From: Weeksellaceae bacterium
GTDB taxonomy: Bacteria > Bacteroidota > Bacteroidia > Flavobacteriales > Weeksellaceae
Assembly (NCBI GenBank): GCA_949788275.1
Contig: OX460916.1
Span: 1,674,001 to 1,738,000, forward strand
DNA length: 64,000 nt
Direction of reading: 5' to 3'
Part shown: positions 16,782-25,819 of the stretch, piece by piece
How the letters are laid out: the number at the start of each line of letters is the position of its first letter
Numbering within the stretch: the first letter of the stretch is position 1
The notes under the pieces: generated by a model
The model's database searches: none
What the model saw: the letters and a program-made list of their open reading frames with translations, nothing else
Told to the model about the DNA's origin: nothing
Translations under genes and position numbers: made by a program

Positions 16782-18473
16782 ATGACTGTTTTTAGACACC
16801 CTTTATTCTTTTTCCTCTTTATCTCAAGTTGTGCATTAGCTCAACGAGCGATACAGCCAAAAAGTGAGTTCTATCCCAAAAACGATTTTAAGAATCCTTT
16901 AGAAATCACCAATTACTTGTCTGGAAACTTCGGCGAATTGAGAAATAATCATTTTCATACTGGACTTGATATTAAGACACAACAAAGAGAAGGATTAAAA
17001 GTACTAGCTGCCGGAGAGGGCTATATTTCACGCATCAATATTTCACCTACAGGCTATGGAAATGCACTTTATATAGACCATCCCAACGGATACACCACCG
17101 TCTATGGTCATCTACAAAAATTTAATCCTGAAATAGAAAAATTTATACGCGAAGAACAATACAAGAACGAATCATTCCAAGTAGAGCTTTACCCAAAAGC
17201 TGATCAGTTTAAATTAAAACAAGGTGATTTAATCGCCTTGTCGGGGAACTCGGGTGGATCAGGTGGACCTCACCTCCATTTTGAAATCCGCGACACAAAA
17301 ACAGAAGAACCCATTAATCCTTTTTACTTTGGTTTTCATATTCCCGATACGCGTCAGCCTAGTTTACTCGGCACCTATGCTTATGCCGTTCATGGAAAAG
17401 TTAACGGTCAACAAAACCGTATCGTTGTAGGAAGCAATGGTACAATTACTGCTTCTGGACAAGTTGGTTTTGGTGTAAAAGCCTATGATAAACACAATGG
17501 TGCTGAAAATAACAACGGTGTACATCAGATTGATGTCTTGGTAGACAATAATCCTATTTACACCTTTACCGCGAGTCGTTTTGCTTTTACAGAAACCAGA
17601 GCCATTAATAGTGTATGCGATTACGGTGATATACAACGCAATAACAGTTGGGTCTACCAAACGTTTGTCAGGGAAGGCAATCCCATCCGTACTTTTTCAA
17701 ATTTAAAAGACAATGGTATTTTAACGGTTGAAGCTGGTAAAACGTATCAAATAAAAATAATTGTATCTGACTATGCGAGAAACACCGTATCAAACAGCTT
17801 TAAAGTCATAGGAAAAAGCGAGGAAGAAGTGGCCGTAAAACAGCCAATAAATCCCATGTTTTGGAATAAAGACAATCATTTTAAAGCAGAAAACATTGAG
17901 ATATTTTTCCCGAAAAACATTTTCTATGAGGATTTTGACCTAAGCTACTCTAAAGATGGTGAAAAACATCGAATTGGGGATTCAAATTTCCCTGTCCATT
18001 CACCGTATACTTTAGTCATTGATCCGAAAAGTATTTCACCGGCTCATTTAGACAAGGCCATTATTGTAAGACAATATCAAAAACGAGGCGCCTGGCAGAA
18101 AAGCTATGAAAAAACGGTCTTTAAAAATGGTAAACTTGTAGCCGATGTGAGAGACTTTGGGGTATTTTCGATCGAATTGGATCATACTAAACCAACAATA
18201 ACACCGTTAAACATCAAACAAAACAGTGTCTTTACGGCTGCAAATACCATTATTCGTTTTACGATTCATGATAGTCAATCAGGAATTAAAGAATTTAAAG
18301 CGTATATCAATGGAAAATGGGTATTGGCAGAATATGATCAAAAGATTAGACGATTAACAATTGATCTGAACAAAGAACAAATTACCGTTGGAGAACACCT
18401 ACTAGAATTACATGTAAAAGATGAAAAAAATAATACAGCAACCTACTCTACAACCTTCAAGAAAAATTCTTAA
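16782..18473 (+). CDS. Exported M23-family peptidoglycan peptidase
   Basis: This 563-residue protein has a signal peptide (residues 1-20) and a LytM/M23 domain near the N-terminus: HTGLDI (His59, Asp63), YTTVYGHL (His110) and GGPHLHFE (His164, His166) are the zinc and catalytic residues of this metallopeptidase family. The domain should cut peptide cross-links in peptidoglycan or a similar glycine-rich substrate. The remaining 380 residues look like beta-rich, immunoglobulin-like modules. Its 3' end overlaps the next gene by 53 bases. No T9SS tail is seen, so it probably works in the periplasm. Confidence 0.9.
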   Translation: MTVFRHPLFFFLFISSCALAQRAIQPKSEFYPKNDFKNPLEITNYLSGNFGELRNNHFHTGLDIKTQQREGLKVLAAGEGYISRINISPTGYGNALYIDHPNGYTTVYGHLQKFNPEIEKFIREEQYKNESFQVELYPKADQFKLKQGDLIALSGNSGGSGGPHLHFEIRDTKTEEPINPFYFGFHIPDTRQPSLLGTYAYAVHGKVNGQQNRIVVGSNGTITASGQVGFGVKAYDKHNGAENNNGVHQIDVLVDNNPIYTFTASRFAFTETRAINSVCDYGDIQRNNSWVYQTFVREGNPIRTFSNLKDNGILTVEAGKTYQIKIIVSDYARNTVSNSFKVIGKSEEEVAVKQPINPMFWNKDNHFKAENIEIFFPKNIFYEDFDLSYSKDGEKHRIGDSNFPVHSPYTLVIDPKSISPAHLDKAIIVRQYQKRGAWQKSYEKTVFKNGKLVADVRDFGVFSIELDHTKPTITPLNIKQNSVFTAANTIIRFTIHDSQSGIKEFKAYINGKWVLAEYDQKIRRLTIDLNKEQITVGEHLLELHVKDEKNNTATYSTTFKKNS

Positions 18474-20862
18474 TTCCTTAGGGTTAATTTTTTTCGGAAG
18501 CCTACTTTGGGCGCAAACGGGGCATCTTACAGGAAAAGTCGTCGACGAAAATCGACTACCCCTTAGTGAAGCAGAAATCATTGTCAATGGGCAACAGTTT
18601 TACACCGATGACTCAGGAAATTTCAAGATTGAAGTTCCTGCAGGAAAATCGATTTCTATCACTTTTTCGACGAATGCCTATCATGCTTATACCCATACCC
18701 TTCAATTAAACGATAAATCGAAAAAAGAACTATTCATACAGTTAGTTCCAAACGATAACCAATCGGTATCCTTAAAAGAAGCGAAGGTGATCTTTCAATC
18801 GAACAAAAATAAACCAGTTAATAGTACCATTTTAAGTGCTGCACAAATGCAACAAGGGCCTAGTCTAACAGGAGGAGTTACCGATCTTTTGAAGACACTA
18901 CCCTTTGTGAATTCGAACACAGAACTTAGTTCACAATATATGGTTCGTGGTGGAAATTACGATGAAAACTTAATTTATGTCAACGGCATTGAAGTCTACA
19001 AACCTCAGTTAATAAGATCAGGCGAACAAGAAGGACTTGGATTTGTAAATCCTGCCATGACACAATTCGTCAATTTTTCGGCAGGCGGATGGGAAGCGAA
19101 ATATGGTGACAAGATGTCTTCCGTACTCGATATCTACTATAAGCGTCCAACCAAATTTGAAGGTCAATTAGAAGCGAGTTTAATGGGCGGAAACCTCACT
19201 TTGGGAGGAGCTACAAAAAACAAAAAATTATCCGCGATTGTTGGTGCACGCTATCAAAACAGAAACTTGGTATTAAATACCTTGGATGGTGATTCCGATT
19301 TCAATCCAGCATACTACGACATTCAAACGAGTATCAATTACGCTATTAACCCTAAATGGAATATTAATTTTTTAGGAACGGTATCCCGTTCGCGTTTTGA
19401 AATGGAGCCCAAAAACCGTGACACGTATTTTGGATCCCTTGATAATCCAATGCTATTAACCGTTCACTATAACGGTCGAGAAGATGATCGTTTCGCAACA
19501 GAAACGGCCAGTGCTTCAATCACCTATCAACCCTCTGAAAAATTGGATTTAGGGTTAGATATTTTCGCTTATCATTCCAAAGAACAAGAATATTTTGATA
19601 TCCAAGGAGCGTATTTTATATCTGAAGTGGACGGAGACGGGAAAAGTACCCAAACTTATGATGTTGGTTCCCAAATAGACCATGCTCGAAACAATTTTGA
19701 TGCACTCGTTGCTGGTATTCAACACAAAGGAAAATACAAACTAAATGTGAATAACTCCATCGACTGGGGGTTAAAATTTCAGCGTGAAGACATCCGTGAT
19801 TTATTAAACGAATGGCAAGTATTAGACTCGACGGGCTATGTGGTGAATAACCCTGCCTATGGAGAAGGCCTACAGTTAACGTATTCCATTAATGCCCAGA
19901 ATAAACTTCAATCGAATCGATTCTCAGGTTATTTACAATATACATCTAAATTTGAATGGAACGATGCTAAGGTAATGGTCAATGCGGGTGTACGAACTTC
20001 TTATTGGGATTTTAACGATGAAATCATCCTTAGTCCTCGCGCACAAATAGCCCTTAAACCTAATTGGGACAAGGATATGCTATTTCGCTTTGCAACAGGA
20101 GTTTATTACCAACCTCCTTTTTATAGAGAAATACGCCGTTTAGATGGTACTTTAAACGACCAAATTAAATCGCAACAATCCATACATTTCATTGTTGGAA
20201 ATGATTATGAGTTCAAGTGGATGAATAGGCCTTTCAAATTAACAACAGAAGCTTATTACAAAATTCTCAATAATTTAAATCCTTACTTTGTTGATAATGT
20301 CCGTATCCGTTACCAAGCAGACAATAATTCTAAAGGACATGCCTATGGCGTTGATATGCGTCTATTCGGTCAGTTTGTACCAGGAGTTGACTCATGGTTT
20401 AGCGCATCGTATGCACGCGCATACCAAAACATTGATGGCCGTGGTGACATTGCATTACCAACGGATCCTCGTTTCAAAGTATCGGCCTTCTTTCAAGACT
20501 ATATGGACTTCTTACCTTCCTTTAAAGTAAACGTGAATTTAATCTATGCTGCAGGACTCCCAAACGGAGCCCCTCAGTTTACAGATCCTTATGATTACAC
20601 CAATTATTTATCTGATTATAAGCGCGTAGATATTGGTTTTGTAAAAGAATTCATCAACCAAAAAGACTTAAAGCCCAGCCAATCGACTTTCTGGGGTAAC
20701 TTCAAAGAATTATCGGTTGGTCTAGATGTGTTTAATATCTTTGATATTCGAAATGAAATTAGCAATACGTGGGTAAGGGATGTAAATTCGCCCGCGATTT
20801 ACGCTGTTCCCAATCGATTAACAGGCCGATTCTTAAATGCCAAAATAAATTTTAAATTTTAA
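18421..20862 (+). CDS. TonB-dependent outer-membrane receptor
   Basis: This 813-residue protein has a signal peptide with a long, basic N-terminal region (residues 1-31, ending LLWAQ), a carboxypeptidase-regulatory-like domain (GHLTGKVVDENRLPLSEAEI, about 35-110), a plug domain (SSQYMVRGGNYDENLIYVNGIEVYKP) and a C-terminal 22-strand-type barrel. It should import a ligand across the outer membrane using TonB energy. No substrate-binding SusD partner is adjacent. Its start lies inside the M23 gene (53-base overlap); no in-frame ATG downstream would keep the signal peptide. The overlap suggests co-translation and perhaps a shared envelope role. Confidence 0.88.
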   Translation: MKKIIQQPTLQPSRKILNSLGLIFFGSLLWAQTGHLTGKVVDENRLPLSEAEIIVNGQQFYTDDSGNFKIEVPAGKSISITFSTNAYHAYTHTLQLNDKSKKELFIQLVPNDNQSVSLKEAKVIFQSNKNKPVNSTILSAAQMQQGPSLTGGVTDLLKTLPFVNSNTELSSQYMVRGGNYDENLIYVNGIEVYKPQLIRSGEQEGLGFVNPAMTQFVNFSAGGWEAKYGDKMSSVLDIYYKRPTKFEGQLEASLMGGNLTLGGATKNKKLSAIVGARYQNRNLVLNTLDGDSDFNPAYYDIQTSINYAINPKWNINFLGTVSRSRFEMEPKNRDTYFGSLDNPMLLTVHYNGREDDRFATETASASITYQPSEKLDLGLDIFAYHSKEQEYFDIQGAYFISEVDGDGKSTQTYDVGSQIDHARNNFDALVAGIQHKGKYKLNVNNSIDWGLKFQREDIRDLLNEWQVLDSTGYVVNNPAYGEGLQLTYSINAQNKLQSNRFSGYLQYTSKFEWNDAKVMVNAGVRTSYWDFNDEIILSPRAQIALKPNWDKDMLFRFATGVYYQPPFYREIRRLDGTLNDQIKSQQSIHFIVGNDYEFKWMNRPFKLTTEAYYKILNNLNPYFVDNVRIRYQADNNSKGHAYGVDMRLFGQFVPGVDSWFSASYARAYQNIDGRGDIALPTDPRFKVSAFFQDYMDFLPSFKVNVNLIYAAGLPNGAPQFTDPYDYTNYLSDYKRVDIGFVKEFINQKDLKPSQSTFWGNFKELSVGLDVFNIFDIRNEISNTWVRDVNSPAIYAVPNRLTGRFLNAKINFKF

Positions 20863-20888
20863 GCTGTCAAAAACAGCCAGTATAAGCC

Positions 20889-20913
20889 AGCGCCTTCAAA
20901 AAAAGGCGCTTTA
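20889..20913 (+). terminator. Terminator-like hairpin after the receptor gene
   Basis: AGCGCCTT and AAGGCGCT enclose a short A-rich loop, followed by only a short T-stretch. It probably ends the M23-receptor transcript. Confidence 0.65.
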
Positions 20914-20996
20914 TGTATCCTTAATAACTGTCAAAAAGTCACACTATGCGTATTGGCAAAATATTTGATTCTTGGAAGAATAAAAATAAACAGACT

Positions 20997-21548
20997 ATGT
21001 CAGAACAAACAATAAACGATGAATTAGATCAATCGATTAATTCTGAAGAAAATATTGAACAAACTAATGAAGCTACGCCACAAGAAGAGCAATCAATCGA
21101 TGAGAATGAGGCGATTAAAGAACAGTTAAACAAAGAAAAAGAACAATATTTACGTTTATTTGCCGAGTTCGATAACTTTAAGAAACGTACATCTCGTGAG
21201 CGAATAGATATCTTTAAAACGGCGAACAAAGAGGTTATTACCGCTTTATTACCTGTTTTAGATGATTTCGAACGTGGAATGTTACAAATCGAGAAATCGG
21301 GTGATGAAAGTTTAGTAACCGGTATTGCTTTAATTCAAAATAAACTAATCGACACCCTACATGGAAAAGGATTAGTGGCTATGGATGTAAAAGCTGGTGA
21401 TGATTTCAACACAGATTTACATGAAGCCATCACTCAAATCCCTGCACCAACAGACGATTTAAAAGGAAAAGTTGTAGATGTTATCGAAACGGGATACTTC
21501 CTAAATGAGGTAGTTGTTCGTTACGCGAAGGTAGTAGTAGGAATGTAA
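20997..21548 (+). CDS. grpE: Nucleotide exchange factor GrpE
   Basis: This 183-residue protein has an acidic N-terminal tail, a long helix (about residues 38-75: LNKEKEQYLRLFAEFDNFKKRT) and the GrpE beta-domain ending VVDVIETGYFLNEVVVRYAKVVVG. It releases ADP from DnaK. I prefer the ATG at 20997 (MSEQTINDE); an in-frame ATG at 20946 would add 17 basic residues not usual for GrpE. It is followed by dnaJ after 12 bases, forming a chaperone operon; dnaK is not in the window. Confidence 0.93.
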   Translation: MSEQTINDELDQSINSEENIEQTNEATPQEEQSIDENEAIKEQLNKEKEQYLRLFAEFDNFKKRTSRERIDIFKTANKEVITALLPVLDDFERGMLQIEKSGDESLVTGIALIQNKLIDTLHGKGLVAMDVKAGDDFNTDLHEAITQIPAPTDDLKGKVVDVIETGYFLNEVVVRYAKVVVGM

Positions 21549-21560
21549 GATTTTAGAAAA

Positions 21561-22685
21561 ATGTCAACGAAAAGAGATTATTACGAAATATTAGGTGTTG
21601 AGCGTTCAGCTGGAGCCGATCAAATAAAAAAAGCCTACCGGAAGTTAGCGATTCAATTCCACCCGGATAAAAATCCTGACAATAAGGAAGCAGAAGATAA
21701 ATTCAAAGAAGCAGCGGAAGCTTATGAAGTTTTAAGCGACGACAATAAACGTGCCCGATACGATCAATTTGGTCATGAAGGAGTTGGTGGAGCTGGCGGC
21801 TTTGGCGGCGGAGCTGGTGGCGGAATGAATATGGAGGACATCTTCTCTCATTTTGGCGATATCTTCGGCGGAGGCGGAGGCTTTGGTGGTTTTGGCGGAG
21901 GCCAATCACGCGGTCCTCGTCGTATGAAAGGGTCTGATCTTCGAATTCGTGTAAAACTTAACCTTGAAGAAATTGTTAACGGTTGCGAGAAGAAAGTTAA
22001 AGTTAAACGCTTTAAACAAGCAGAAGGCGTTACTTCAAAAACATGTACTAGCTGTAATGGTTCTGGACAACAGGTTCGTGTAACCAATACTATTTTAGGT
22101 CAGATGCAAACAGCCACAACATGTAGTACTTGTCAAGGTGTTGGAAAAGTGGCCGATAAAATTCCTTCAGGAGCCAATAACCAAGGTTTAATTAAGGTTG
22201 AAGAAACTATTGACCTTAAAATTCCTGCTGGCGTAAGAGATGGAATTCAATTGCAAGTCCGTGGAAAAGGAAATGATGCTCCTTTCGATGGAATAGCGGG
22301 TGATTTATTGGTTCTTATAGAAGAAGAAGAACACGAAAGCCTAAAACGCGATGGAAACAACCTTCATTACGATTTATATATTTCCATACCTGATGCTATT
22401 TTAGGCGCTTCAAAAGAGATTCCTACCGTAAATGGTAAAGTGAAAATTAAAATAGATAAAGGAACTCAATCAGGTAAAGTATTGCGTTTAAAAAGCCAAG
22501 GACTTGTCGATTTAAATGGATATGGAAAAGGTGATTTATTTGTTCATGTGAACATTTGGACTCCTAGCCACTTAAATAAAGACCAAGAAGCTTTCTTTGA
22601 AAAAATGAGAGACGACAAACATTTTAATCCTGAACCTAAAAATGAGAAATCATTTTTTGAAAAGGTAAAAGACATGTTTCAATAG
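21561..22685 (+). CDS. dnaJ: Chaperone DnaJ with a reduced zinc domain
   Basis: This 374-residue protein has a J-domain with HPD (residues 34-36), a Gly/Phe-rich linker (about 72-118), a zinc region and the C-terminal substrate-binding domains. Only two of the usual four CxxCxGxG motifs are present: CTSCNGSG (Cys162, Cys165) and CSTCQGVG (Cys188, Cys191). They correspond to the inner pair, so one zinc site remains and the other is lost. DnaJ brings unfolded proteins to DnaK and stimulates its ATPase. It is co-transcribed with grpE and ends at a strong terminator. Confidence 0.95.
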   Translation: MSTKRDYYEILGVERSAGADQIKKAYRKLAIQFHPDKNPDNKEAEDKFKEAAEAYEVLSDDNKRARYDQFGHEGVGGAGGFGGGAGGGMNMEDIFSHFGDIFGGGGGFGGFGGGQSRGPRRMKGSDLRIRVKLNLEEIVNGCEKKVKVKRFKQAEGVTSKTCTSCNGSGQQVRVTNTILGQMQTATTCSTCQGVGKVADKIPSGANNQGLIKVEETIDLKIPAGVRDGIQLQVRGKGNDAPFDGIAGDLLVLIEEEEHESLKRDGNNLHYDLYISIPDAILGASKEIPTVNGKVKIKIDKGTQSGKVLRLKSQGLVDLNGYGKGDLFVHVNIWTPSHLNKDQEAFFEKMRDDKHFNPEPKNEKSFFEKVKDMFQ

Positions 22686-22695
22686 TAAATATTCC

Positions 22696-22727
22696 AAAAA
22701 AGCATTCGTTAATCCGAATGCTTTTTT
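22696..22727 (+). terminator. Intrinsic terminator after dnaJ
   Basis: AAAAAAGCATTCG and CGAATGCTTTTTT pair perfectly over 13 bases around a 6-base loop, 11 bases after the dnaJ stop. Confidence 0.92.
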
Positions 22728-22782
22728 GTTTTTTATTAGTTTATTGTTTTTTTTATCTATATTACTTCAAATTAACACAAAG

Positions 22783-25350
22783 ATGAAAAAAAATTTAACA
22801 CTAATTTTTTCAGCTTTTCTTATTTCAATGAGTACACAAGCTCAGCAAATAGAAGGGTTGATTAACACTTATCAGAAACAACAAAAAGGGACTTCACTGG
22901 ACTATAAAATTGTTGAAACCATTGAAGACAACCACTACACCCGCGTCTTCGCCCAACAAACCATTGAAGGTATTCCGGTATATAATTCCTATACCACCTA
23001 TATCATAAAAGATAACAAGATTGTATCTGATCAATCTTCAATGAGAAACTATTCCAGTTCAGCAAAAAAAAAATCACAACCCACTTTAAGTTTTGAAGAC
23101 ATCTTCCAAAAGATAGCTCATAAAGAAGGTTTAAGCGTCTTTATGAAAGAACCTGAAGTCTATACTAATCAAAAGGGGATCTTTAACAACTCTGCCTCAG
23201 GCAATAATCTTGTTTATTACATTGACGCACAACAAAATCCACACTTAGCATATAGTATTACATTTCGCAAAGCCAATGCAGAATTAAATGAAATTTTCGA
23301 TGCAGTGGTCGATGCACAATCGGGAGAAATACTCGAAATACATAGCCAAACGTTAAGTTGTGGCTTCAGTCATGGTTCTTTTTCGAATGAAAATTCTGCG
23401 AATTTTAAAAAAGAAGATTGGCAATGGCTCTACGATGACTTAGCGACAACCACCTCTTCGACTGCGAGTTATAATGTTTTTGCACTACCCTTAGAATCAC
23501 CAAATCATGGTCCTAGACGCCTAGTTTCATCCAATGAAGTCCATCCATTAGCTTCACCTTTGGGATGGCATCATGACGGAACTTCGAGCACAACAATGAC
23601 ATTAGGAAATAATGTAAAAGCAGTAAACGATCATCAATCAATAGGATACAATTCTAATGGGAGAAATATAAGCGATTATGTTGATGGAGGAAGTAATTTA
23701 AATTTCGACTTCCCTATCAATTCAAATTTGCATCCTTATGAGAATAAAAATGCGGTAACGACCAACTTATTCTACATGAATAACGTGATGCATGATATTT
23801 TTTACATGTATGGTTTCGATGAAAAAAACGGAAATTTTCAAACCACCAATCATAATAAAGGTGGAGCAGGAAATGATGCGGTCGTTGCATTAGCTCAAAC
23901 AGGCTTAAGCATTGATAAAAAAAATAACGCCACTTTTGGTACTCCTCGCGATGGCTCATTCCCAATAATGTCTATGTATCTATGGGATCCAGCCATCTAT
24001 CCTTTAACAATTCATTCTCCGAGTAATTTAGCTAGAATATATGCAGCAACCCTAGGAAGTTTCAGTGCACCACTCCCTACAGATGCGTTAAAAGCAGATT
24101 TAATACTCGCAAAGAAAGCGGAAACTACAGGAACACCTTATGACGGTTGTGGCACCATCTCAAACAGTGGAGAACTGAATGGTAAAATTGCTGTGATTGT
24201 ACGGGGTGAATGTGGATTTGCAATTAAAGTGAAAAATGTACAAAACGCAGGGGCAAAAGCCGCAGTCATTATAAACAATCAAGCCGGAGAACTATTAATG
24301 GGAGGGGAAGACAAAACGATTAATATTCCTGCTTTTGCATTAAATCAAGAAGATGGCAACCCGATTATCGCTGCGCTGAAAAACACAACAGTGAATGGAT
24401 CTATCCAGGCAAAAGAGTCTGTTTTACTAGATGGTAGTCTAGATAACGGTATTATTGCTCATGAATATGGCCATGGAATTTCAAATCGACTAACCGGTGG
24501 ACCAAATATTTCAGGTTGTTTAAGCAACAAGGAACAAATGGGAGAAGGCTGGAGTGACTTCTTCGGGCTAATGATTACCCAACTACCAGGCGATGTAGCA
24601 ACAACTCGTAGAGGAGTGGGTTCATACGCGTCAGACCAAAAGACAACAGGACCAGGAATTCGTCCAACTGTTTATACAACAGACATGTCTGTAAACCCTT
24701 CGACTTATGGGTATTTAAAAAATTATAAACCCGAAGATTCTCCCCATGATACAGGTTATGTATGGGCTTCTATGTTATGGGATTTAAACTGGAAAATGAT
24801 TGAGAAATACAATTTCTCACCCGATATGTATGGCGGAAATGCTGGTAATAACCTAGCGTTACAATTAGTTGTAGATGGATTAAAACTGCAAAAATGTTCT
24901 CCTGGCTTTATCGATGGCCGTAATGCAATTCTAAAAGCCGATGAAATAAATAACAACAGCGAGAACCAGTGTGATATTTGGTCCGTATTTGCGAGAAGAG
25001 GTTTAGGTTACAGTGCCGATCAAGGTAGCTCAAACATAAGAGATGATGCCAAAGAGGCTTTTGATATGCCGCCAAGCTGTCTTCTATCAACACAATCTGT
25101 CACTAAAAACAATAATTTACAGCTCTATCCAAATCCAGCCAAAGACATTGTTCACATTGTTGATAAAACAATCAAAGGGGAAGTTAAAATAGAAATTCTT
25201 GATCTTACAGGTCGCTTAGTTTCAAGTGAAACGATTAATTTTAACAATGATCGCACTTCAATTTCTACGCAACACCTAAGTAGTGGAATTTATATTGTTA
25301 AATTTCATTTAACCGATGGGGTAGTCACTAAAAAAATCATTAAAAAATAA
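22783..25350 (+). CDS. Secreted M36 metallopeptidase with T9SS tail
   Basis: This 855-residue protein has a signal peptide (MKKNLTLIFSAFLISMSTQAQ), an FTP-like propeptide (about 20-190), and a fungalysin (M36) catalytic domain with HEYGHG (His560, Glu561, His564) and a third zinc ligand in GEGWSD (Glu588). A protease-associated domain (about 420-520) is inserted before the active site. The last 75 residues (LYPNPAKD, GRLVSSE, LSSGIYIVKF, final KKIIKK) are a type IX secretion sorting domain, so the enzyme is exported through the outer membrane. It probably digests external protein. The ATG at 22783 opens the signal peptide; an upstream start at 22726 would precede it with 19 extra residues and overlap the dnaJ terminator. 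Confidence 0.95.
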   Translation: MKKNLTLIFSAFLISMSTQAQQIEGLINTYQKQQKGTSLDYKIVETIEDNHYTRVFAQQTIEGIPVYNSYTTYIIKDNKIVSDQSSMRNYSSSAKKKSQPTLSFEDIFQKIAHKEGLSVFMKEPEVYTNQKGIFNNSASGNNLVYYIDAQQNPHLAYSITFRKANAELNEIFDAVVDAQSGEILEIHSQTLSCGFSHGSFSNENSANFKKEDWQWLYDDLATTTSSTASYNVFALPLESPNHGPRRLVSSNEVHPLASPLGWHHDGTSSTTMTLGNNVKAVNDHQSIGYNSNGRNISDYVDGGSNLNFDFPINSNLHPYENKNAVTTNLFYMNNVMHDIFYMYGFDEKNGNFQTTNHNKGGAGNDAVVALAQTGLSIDKKNNATFGTPRDGSFPIMSMYLWDPAIYPLTIHSPSNLARIYAATLGSFSAPLPTDALKADLILAKKAETTGTPYDGCGTISNSGELNGKIAVIVRGECGFAIKVKNVQNAGAKAAVIINNQAGELLMGGEDKTINIPAFALNQEDGNPIIAALKNTTVNGSIQAKESVLLDGSLDNGIIAHEYGHGISNRLTGGPNISGCLSNKEQMGEGWSDFFGLMITQLPGDVATTRRGVGSYASDQKTTGPGIRPTVYTTDMSVNPSTYGYLKNYKPEDSPHDTGYVWASMLWDLNWKMIEKYNFSPDMYGGNAGNNLALQLVVDGLKLQKCSPGFIDGRNAILKADEINNNSENQCDIWSVFARRGLGYSADQGSSNIRDDAKEAFDMPPSCLLSTQSVTKNNNLQLYPNPAKDIVHIVDKTIKGEVKIEILDLTGRLVSSETINFNNDRTSISTQHLSSGIYIVKFHLTDGVVTKKIIKK

Positions 25351-25361
25351 ATTTATATCAA

Positions 25362-25399
25362 TAAAAAGGGTGCTCAATCAATTGAGCACCCTCCTTTTT
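25362..25399. terminator. Bidirectional terminator between convergent genes
   Basis: GGGTGCTCAAT and ATTGAGCACCC form an 11-bp stem with A-rich and T-rich flanks, serving the M36 gene on one side and the HMA-protein gene on the other. Confidence 0.85.
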
Positions 25400-25421
25400 A
25401 TGTTAACAAACATACCTACAC

Positions 25422-25802
25422 CTAGTGAAGAGGTATATGAATTATAGGTTCAGCATCTTCTTGGGTATCATCTTCACGATCATAAACACAACAACTATGT
25501 AAGTTTTTATATACTTCATCGTCTGCTTTAATCGTATCAGTATCGTGACCCACACCAGCGACCGACTTCTTGACATCATCAACAGAAGACTTGGTTTCGT
25601 TTAAAATAATATGCAAGTTTTGTCCTGTTGAATCCCATTCAGCACTTTTTACACCTTTTACTTTGTAAGCCGCTTTTTCAATACGCTCTTTACAAAGTCC
25701 ACAATTTCCTTTTACGTGTACATCGTGTACAGCGTTTTTACTTTGTGCGTTCACCATAAAACCTAAAAGTAAAAGAGTGAACATGAAAAATTTGTTTTTC
25801 AT
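25422..25802 (-). CDS. Exported HMA (heavy-metal-associated) domain protein
   Basis: This 126-residue protein has a signal peptide (MKNKFFMFTLLLLGFMVNAQ) and one HMA domain with the metal motif GNCGLCKERIEKA (two cysteines in CxxC). A polar tail with HSCCVYD adds a second Cys pair. HMA domains bind soft metals such as Cu(I) or Zn(II); an exported one would act in the periplasm. It is the third gene of a minus-strand group after an HYC_CC_PP-type protein and a TonB receptor (17-base gap to the latter), so a role in periplasmic handling of a metal brought in by the receptor is likely but inferred. Confidence 0.82.
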   Translation of the reverse strand: MKNKFFMFTLLLLGFMVNAQSKNAVHDVHVKGNCGLCKERIEKAAYKVKGVKSAEWDSTGQNLHIILNETKSSVDDVKKSVAGVGHDTDTIKADDEVYKNLHSCCVYDREDDTQEDAEPIIHIPLH

Positions 25803-25819
25803 CTTGTATAATCTTGTTT

